From an uncultured beta proteobacterium (lineage in GTDB: Bacteria > Pseudomonadota > Gammaproteobacteria > Burkholderiales > Burkholderiaceae), in assembly GCA_903843315.1 (NCBI GenBank), contig CAIMPQ010000152.1, positions 1-12,260 on the forward strand: 12,260 nt of DNA, in the 5' to 3' direction. Shown here one piece after another: positions 7,206 through 12,260 of the stretch (positions are counted from its first letter, which is position 1; the number at the start of each line of letters is the position of its first letter). Position numbers and translations under genes: made by a program. The notes below the pieces were generated by a model. The model was not told the origin of the DNA, did no database searches, and saw nothing but the letters and a program-made list of their open reading frames with translations.

Positions 7206-7231
7206 CAGCACTCCCTACATGAGAGTGCTAA
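7205..7231 (+). promoter_or_regulatory. CIRCE operator for the HrcA repressor
   Basis: TCAGCACTC (7205-7213), nine bases, then GAGTGCTAA (7223-7231). The known CIRCE consensus is TTAGCACTC-N9-GAGTGCTAA, so only one base of 18 differs and the spacer is exact. It begins on the last base of the -10 box and covers the expected transcription start, the usual repressing position in front of groESL. It implies that the organism encodes HrcA elsewhere. Confidence 0.92.
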
Positions 7232-7260
7232 AAATGTATTTCCAAGCAATTTTTCATGGA

Positions 7261-7288
7261 TTGAGATTGTAAAGCACTGATTTATATA
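7261..7288 (+). promoter_or_regulatory. Possible second groESL promoter downstream of CIRCE
   Basis: TTGAGA (7261-7266; five of six) and TATATA (7283-7288; four of six) are separated by 16 bases; TATAGA at 7285-7290 gives an 18-base alternative. The region is AT-rich, so chance matches are easy. If used, it would start near 7295, give a leader of about 35 bases, and escape CIRCE in the transcribed region. Confidence 0.25.
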
Positions 7289-7328
7289 GATTTTTAAATA
7301 GTTAACACTTACTAACATAGGAGAAGAG

Positions 7329-7619
7329 ATGAATTTGCGTCCCTTACATGATCGCGTAATCATCAAGCGTTTAGATCAAGAATCAAAAACTGCTTCCGGA
7401 ATCATCATTCCTGACGCTGCTGCAGAAAAGCCTGATCAAGGCGAAGTTTTGGCAGTGGGCCCAGGTAAACGTGATGACAGCGGTAAATTAAACGCACCTG
7501 ACGTCAAAGTAGGCGATCGCGTTTTGTTTGGCAAATATGCTGGTCAAACGGTTAAGGTCGATGGCGATGAACTTCTCGTAATGCGCGAAGAAGACATCAT
7601 GGCTGTTGTACAGAAGTAA
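7329..7619 (+). CDS. groES: GroES, 10 kDa co-chaperonin
   Basis: GroES is the heptameric lid of the GroEL folding chamber, in the cytoplasm. The 96-residue length is standard. It opens MNLRPLHDRVIIKR. The mobile loop that contacts GroEL spans about 17-35 with the hydrophobic IIIP at 25-28. The roof segment and the C-terminal GDELLVMREEDIMAVVQ are also typical. AGGAG at 7319-7323 lies 5 bases before the ATG, a strong ribosome binding site that fixes the start. groEL follows after 28 bases with no terminator between them. The pair is preceded by a CIRCE operator and a promoter with heat-shock character, so induction by heat through HrcA, and probably sigma-32, is expected. Confidence 0.98.
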   Translation: MNLRPLHDRVIIKRLDQESKTASGIIIPDAAAEKPDQGEVLAVGPGKRDDSGKLNAPDVKVGDRVLFGKYAGQTVKVDGDELLVMREEDIMAVVQK

Positions 7620-7647
7620 TTTCGGTATTTAAGAGAGGAATTCAATC

Positions 7648-9300
<1,653 letters not shown>

Positions 9301-9339
9301 TAGGCTGTTCCCACCAGCTAACTCGCTGTAGAAATAAAT

Positions 9340-9373
9340 GCGCCCAGTTCAAAAGACTGGGCGCTTTTTATTT
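9340..9373 (+). terminator. Intrinsic terminator of groESL
   Basis: GCGCCCAGT (9340-9348) and ACTGGGCGC (9356-9364) form a perfect 9-bp GC-rich stem with a 7-base loop, followed directly by TTTTTATTT. This is a textbook Rho-independent terminator 40 bases after the groEL stop, and it separates groESL from the exported-protein gene at 9418. Confidence 0.93.
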
Positions 9374-9417
9374 GGTACAGTTGATTGCATCAATTTCACT
9401 AAAGAACGGGTATCGAT

Positions 9418-10155
9418 ATGGCGCAGAGCAAAAAAGCAGCACTCACTCTCAAGTTGCTTTTGTTGTCTTTGAGTACGGTATTCATCGCTGAATCTGCGCA
9501 CGCTCAATCCATTCAGCAAAAACCACCTGAATTTGCAATGTCTGTTTCCAATCTCCGTAATCAGCGTTATTGCGAGGTGCTGTATGGCAATCGCAATTGG
9601 CTTACGCTGGAGGTAAAGGTATTCAATACCCAGGGTCTCAATCTATGCCCTGAAGATCAATGGAAGGCTCTATCGAAAGATGCAATTGCCAAAGCTGTAG
9701 ATGCTTCATTTGTATTGCTAAATGGCCCAAGGTACTGGACCATGGACGAAATTCAGGCAGCCGGAAGTACAGTGAATAATGTCAAGGAATCTTTTGGTGG
9801 TATTGAAATGAACTTGCGGGCAGTGGTAAAAGTCGGCTTATTTAAGCAACTGATAGGCAGCAAGCAATACAGCCCTAATGAAATTATTCGCACAACTAAC
9901 TTTATTTATAGATCTGGAAGTACTGTTTATGAGTTGACCTCTTCTGCTGGAGACGTTTACGTGATGCAGTCTTATTCACAAATTGTAAATCCTACTTTAT
10001 CTATTAAAGACTTGTCTACCCTAGAGCAGCAACTGAAGATGCCGGCAGGTTGGTCTTATAAAAGCAGAGTCTTAGAGCGAGACTTATCCTTAGTAGCCAA
10101 TGGAATTGCTTATGTCTTGCAGGATAACTTAGCAAATAGTTATCAACGGAGATAA
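9418..10155 (+). CDS. Exported protein of unknown function
   Basis: I do not recognise a named family. The 245-residue product has a clear signal peptide: KK near the N-terminus, hydrophobic LKLLLLSLSTVFIAE, and a likely cut after AHA at residue 29. The mature protein is therefore periplasmic or released; no lipobox and no further membrane helix are seen. It has just two cysteines, C52 (RYCEVLYG) and C77 (LNLCPED), 25 residues apart, which could form a disulfide. Notable stretches are FIYRSGSTVYELTSSAGDVY, then VMQSYSQIVNPTL and a C-terminal GIAYVLQDNLANSYQRR. No catalytic motif stands out. The ribosome binding site is weak (GGG at 9408-9410), and no convincing promoter lies between the groESL terminator and the start. 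It probably forms its own short transcription unit. Confidence 0.75.
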   Translation: MAQSKKAALTLKLLLLSLSTVFIAESAHAQSIQQKPPEFAMSVSNLRNQRYCEVLYGNRNWLTLEVKVFNTQGLNLCPEDQWKALSKDAIAKAVDASFVLLNGPRYWTMDEIQAAGSTVNNVKESFGGIEMNLRAVVKVGLFKQLIGSKQYSPNEIIRTTNFIYRSGSTVYELTSSAGDVYVMQSYSQIVNPTLSIKDLSTLEQQLKMPAGWSYKSRVLERDLSLVANGIAYVLQDNLANSYQRR

Positions 10156-10187
10156 TAAAAAACGACGAAATATTTTTCGAAAGCCGC

Positions 10188-10196
10188 TGATATTAT
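10188..10196 (+). promoter_or_regulatory. Extended -10 box placed for a leaderless TPR-gene transcript
   Basis: TGATATTAT fits an extended -10 element (TG, one base, then TATTAT, five of six). The hexamer 10191-10196 ends 6 bases before the ATG at 10203, so transcription would begin at or next to the A of the start codon. No Shine-Dalgarno-like sequence is present before this ATG. No good -35 box is seen, which extended -10 promoters can tolerate. Confidence 0.4.
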
Positions 10197-10202
10197 TGAA
10201 TT

Positions 10203-11663
10203 ATGAATCCACAATTAGGTTTTCTTCTAAACAAATCGCTTGAATCTCTCAGAAATTTAAACTTAGAGTCAGCAGAGCTGTATTTAAAGCAGGCGCTACG
10301 ACTGCAATCCAATAATCCCCATGTTCTTAGACTTCTTGGAGTAATTGCTGCCCAGCGGAGGCAATATTCAGATGCTCTTAAGTTCTTAAATAACTCTCTC
10401 AAAGTCTTGCCAAAGAATGCATTAGCCTTGAGCAATCTAGGGAATGTTTTTCTTGATCTTAAAGAGTACAGCAATGCTCTAGATGCTTATGATAAGTCAA
10501 TAAAAATAGACCCTAAATATGAGGAAGCTTGGTCCAATAAGGGCAATGTCTTGTATGAGCTAAAACGTTTTGAAGAGGCGATTGCTCATCACGATAAAGC
10601 GCTAAGCTTAAACTCTGAATATGCCGAGGGATGGTCCAATAAAGGGAATGTTTTACATGAGCTTAAACGTCTTGACGAGGCTATTGCTCATCACGATAAA
10701 GCGCTAAGCTTAAGGCCCGAATATCAGGACGCATATTGGAATAAAAGTTTGTGCCTGCTTTTGCAAGGTAATTTTGAAAATGGTTTACCAATTTACGAGA
10801 GCAGATGGGATTCCAAGATAGTTAGTGAAATTGGGGGAAAGCGTATATTTGATGAACCCACTTGGCTTGGAGTTGAGCCACTTCAGGGTAAAACAATTTT
10901 GCTCTATGGGGAGCAAGGACTTGGTGATTTCATCCAGTTTTGTAGATATACAAAATTAGTTTCTGATTTAGGCGCCAATGTCATTTTGGAGGTGCCTGAG
11001 GCTCTTGCAAGTTTGATGGAAAATGTAGAAGGCGTTTCACAATTAGTCGTTAAGGGCGCAAAGTTGCCATTCTTTGATTATCAATGCCCACTGTTGAGTC
11101 TTCCTTTGGCGTTCAATACTACTATTTCCAGAATTCCTGCATATCCCCATTATTTAACATCACCTCCTAATAAAGTGTCCGAGTGGAAGAGTAAATTGGG
11201 GGAAAAGAGAACTAAACGAATTGGATTGGTTTGGAGCAGTATGTCTAGTTTTAAATTGGACTCTAAACGAAGCTTAATGCTTAAAGATTTTGTGAAGGCA
11301 CTTCCTGTTGATGGATTTGAATATATTTGTCTGCAAAAAGAATTAAAAGAATGTGACAAAGAATTTTTTGAAGCCTATGGAAATATTAGGTTCTATGGGG
11401 AGGAATTGGAAAGCTTCGCTGATACGGCGGCCCTTATTGAGAATCTAGATTTGGTTATAAGTAGTTGTACAAGCATTCCTCATTTAAGCGCAGCTTTGGG
11501 AAAAGAGACGTGGGTTCTTTTATCTCATGTGCCTGATTGGCGATGGCTTTTAGATAGGTCCGATAGTCCTTGGTACCCATCAGTAAAGTTATTTAGACAG
11601 CCAGCCATTGGTGATTGGGATAGCGTTTTTGATAAGGTCAAATTCGATTTAAATCATGTCTAG
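10203..11663 (+). CDS. TPR-repeat protein with glycosyltransferase-9-like C-terminal domain
   Basis: 486 residues without a signal peptide, probably cytoplasmic. The first 205 residues are tetratricopeptide repeats with a 34-residue period (about 6-39, 40-73, 74-107, 108-141, 142-175, then a divergent one); units four and five are near-copies. The rest looks like a Rossmann-type glycosyltransferase B half: TILLYGEQGLGDFIQFCRY (231-249), KRIGLVWSS (338-346), and DLVISSCTSIPHLSAALGKE (416-435), followed by DWRWLLDRSDSPWYPSVKLF. Proteins of this layout are commonly annotated as TPR proteins or linked to surface glycans; the substrate is unknown and activity is unproven. Counted lines have 17 and 18 GC of 60, against 29 in groEL, with many AAA, TTA and ATA codons, suggesting acquisition or lineage-specific drift. 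The gene faces pntB convergently; in the 89 bases between them I see no gene and no clear terminator. Confidence 0.8.
   Translation: MNPQLGFLLNKSLESLRNLNLESAELYLKQALRLQSNNPHVLRLLGVIAAQRRQYSDALKFLNNSLKVLPKNALALSNLGNVFLDLKEYSNALDAYDKSIKIDPKYEEAWSNKGNVLYELKRFEEAIAHHDKALSLNSEYAEGWSNKGNVLHELKRLDEAIAHHDKALSLRPEYQDAYWNKSLCLLLQGNFENGLPIYESRWDSKIVSEIGGKRIFDEPTWLGVEPLQGKTILLYGEQGLGDFIQFCRYTKLVSDLGANVILEVPEALASLMENVEGVSQLVVKGAKLPFFDYQCPLLSLPLAFNTTISRIPAYPHYLTSPPNKVSEWKSKLGEKRTKRIGLVWSSMSSFKLDSKRSLMLKDFVKALPVDGFEYICLQKELKECDKEFFEAYGNIRFYGEELESFADTAALIENLDLVISSCTSIPHLSAALGKETWVLLSHVPDWRWLLDRSDSPWYPSVKLFRQPAIGDWDSVFDKVKFDLNHV
10524..10727 (+). repeat. Tandem 102-bp repeat encoding two near-identical TPR units
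   Basis: Two adjacent 102-bp units (10524-10625 and 10626-10727) encode residues 108-141 and 142-175, identical at 27 of 34 positions. At DNA level they share an unbroken 31-base run (10581-10611 and 10683-10713). Neighbouring TPR units are far more diverged, so this pair reflects a recent duplication or gene conversion rather than ordinary family resemblance. Confidence 0.85.
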
Positions 11664-11752
11664 GACCTTTAGTAGGCATGTCACTTGCCGCATGGTTAGA
11701 CCTTTCATATTCTTTACCGCTTAAAAGTTTTACTGAGCAATATTTTTTAGCC

Positions 11753-12260
11753 TTACTTAACAGCTTTGACCATCTCTTCAACTACCTTCTTCGCATCACC
11801 GAAGACCATCATGGTTTTATCCATATAGAAGAGTTCGTTGTCTAAGCCGGCATAACCAGCGGCCATTGAACGCTTGTTCACAATAATAGTTTTAGCTTTA
11901 AAGGCCTCAAGAATTGGCATACCAAAGATTGGACTACCTGGAGTGCGCGCAGCTGGATTCACCACGTCATTTGCGCCTAGTACTAAAACGACATCGGCCT
12001 GACCGAAGTCACTGTTGATGTCTTCCATCTCAAATACTTGGTCATAAGGGACTTCCGCTTCCGCAAGAAGAACGTTCATATGACCAGGCATGCGACCTGC
12101 AACTGGATGAATTGCATATTTCACAGTGACACCATGATGAGTCAACTTTTCAGTCAGCTCTTTGAGGGCATGCTGCGCACGTGCAACTGCCAAACCATAC
12201 CCGGGAACAATGATGACGGTGTCAGCATTTTCCATTAAGAAAGCAGCATCTTCTGGTGAG
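11753..12260 (-). CDS. pntB: NAD(P) transhydrogenase subunit beta, C-terminal part
   Basis: PntB is the membrane and NADP(H)-binding subunit of the proton-translocating transhydrogenase, which moves hydride from NADH to NADP+ using the proton gradient. Only the C-terminal domain III, on the cytoplasmic side, is in the window. The frame stays open to the right edge (SPEDAAFLMENADTVIIVPG), so the ATG at 12235 is an internal methionine codon, not the start. Diagnostic segments are VPGYGLAVARAQHALKELTE (dinucleotide fold), IHPVAGRMPGHMNVLLAEA, VLGANDVVNPAA, and KRSMAAGYAGLDNELFY with the NADP-binding K-R-S and G-Y-A-G residues; the protein ends FGDAKKVVEEMVKAVK. About 168 residues are visible. 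The transmembrane domain and pntA lie to the right. It converges on the TPR gene. Confidence 0.97.
   Translation of the reverse strand, partial: SPEDAAFLMENADTVIIVPGYGLAVARAQHALKELTEKLTHHGVTVKYAIHPVAGRMPGHMNVLLAEAEVPYDQVFEMEDINSDFGQADVVLVLGANDVVNPAARTPGSPIFGMPILEAFKAKTIIVNKRSMAAGYAGLDNELFYMDKTMMVFGDAKKVVEEMVKAVK

Noticed and set aside
10166..10179. CGAAA-TATT-TTTCG as a terminator for the exported-protein gene.
   Set aside because: The stem has only 5 pairs, is AT-rich and lacks a T tract after it.
11664..11752. Bidirectional terminator between the convergent TPR and pntB genes (GGCATG repeats at 11675-11700 and AT-rich tracts near 11725-11750 looked suggestive).
   Set aside because: The GCATG copies are direct rather than inverted repeats, and no GC-rich stem followed by a T run could be found on either strand.
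11753..12235. ATG at 12235 as the start of a 160-residue protein.
   Set aside because: The frame continues to the right edge with PntB-like sequence (SPEDAAFLMENADT), so the methionine is internal.

Overview
The window reads as a stretch of chromosome from a betaproteobacterium of the order Burkholderiales. A Polynucleobacter-like freshwater member fits best: GC is moderate (24-29 of 60 in most lines I hand-counted), the proteins are of beta-proteobacterial type, and genes are densely packed. This placement is by recognition, not by a search. No RNA gene, CRISPR array, insertion sequence or phage gene was seen.

Left end, plus strand: the 3' part of purK (ATPase subunit of 5-carboxyaminoimidazole ribonucleotide synthase) is followed after 1 base by a Sua5-type threonylcarbamoyl-AMP synthase. 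The Sua5 gene runs tail-to-tail 55 bp into the next gene.

Middle, minus strand (7023 down to 1547): a compact four-gene cluster transcribed leftward. It encodes a degenerate EAL-domain protein, a NarL/BvgA-type response regulator (TAATG overlap), a BvgS/EvgS-like hybrid sensor kinase (7-base gap) and a PBP4-type D-Ala-D-Ala carboxypeptidase (38-base gap). The first three genes resemble a reduced Bordetella Bvg system (BvgR-, BvgA- and BvgS-like) arranged as one operon. The leader of the EAL gene can fold so that its ribosome binding site is paired in an 8-bp perfect stem.

Divergent region 7024-7328 (about 300 bp without a gene): it carries the leader and possible promoters of the EAL operon on the minus strand. 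On the plus strand it holds a strong groESL promoter with sigma-70-like and sigma-32-like character, a near-perfect CIRCE operator for HrcA just after it, and a weaker second promoter candidate downstream.

Right side: groES and groEL (plus) end at a clear intrinsic terminator. Next come an exported protein of unknown function and a markedly AT-rich TPR protein with a glycosyltransferase-like C-terminal half; the latter lacks a Shine-Dalgarno sequence and has an extended -10 box placed as for a leaderless mRNA. The window ends inside pntB (minus strand), the NADP(H)-binding part of the proton-translocating transhydrogenase beta subunit.

Most of the window is housekeeping: purine synthesis, tRNA t6A modification, chaperonin, transhydrogenase. 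The part most worth attention is the EAL/response regulator/hybrid kinase cluster and its leader.
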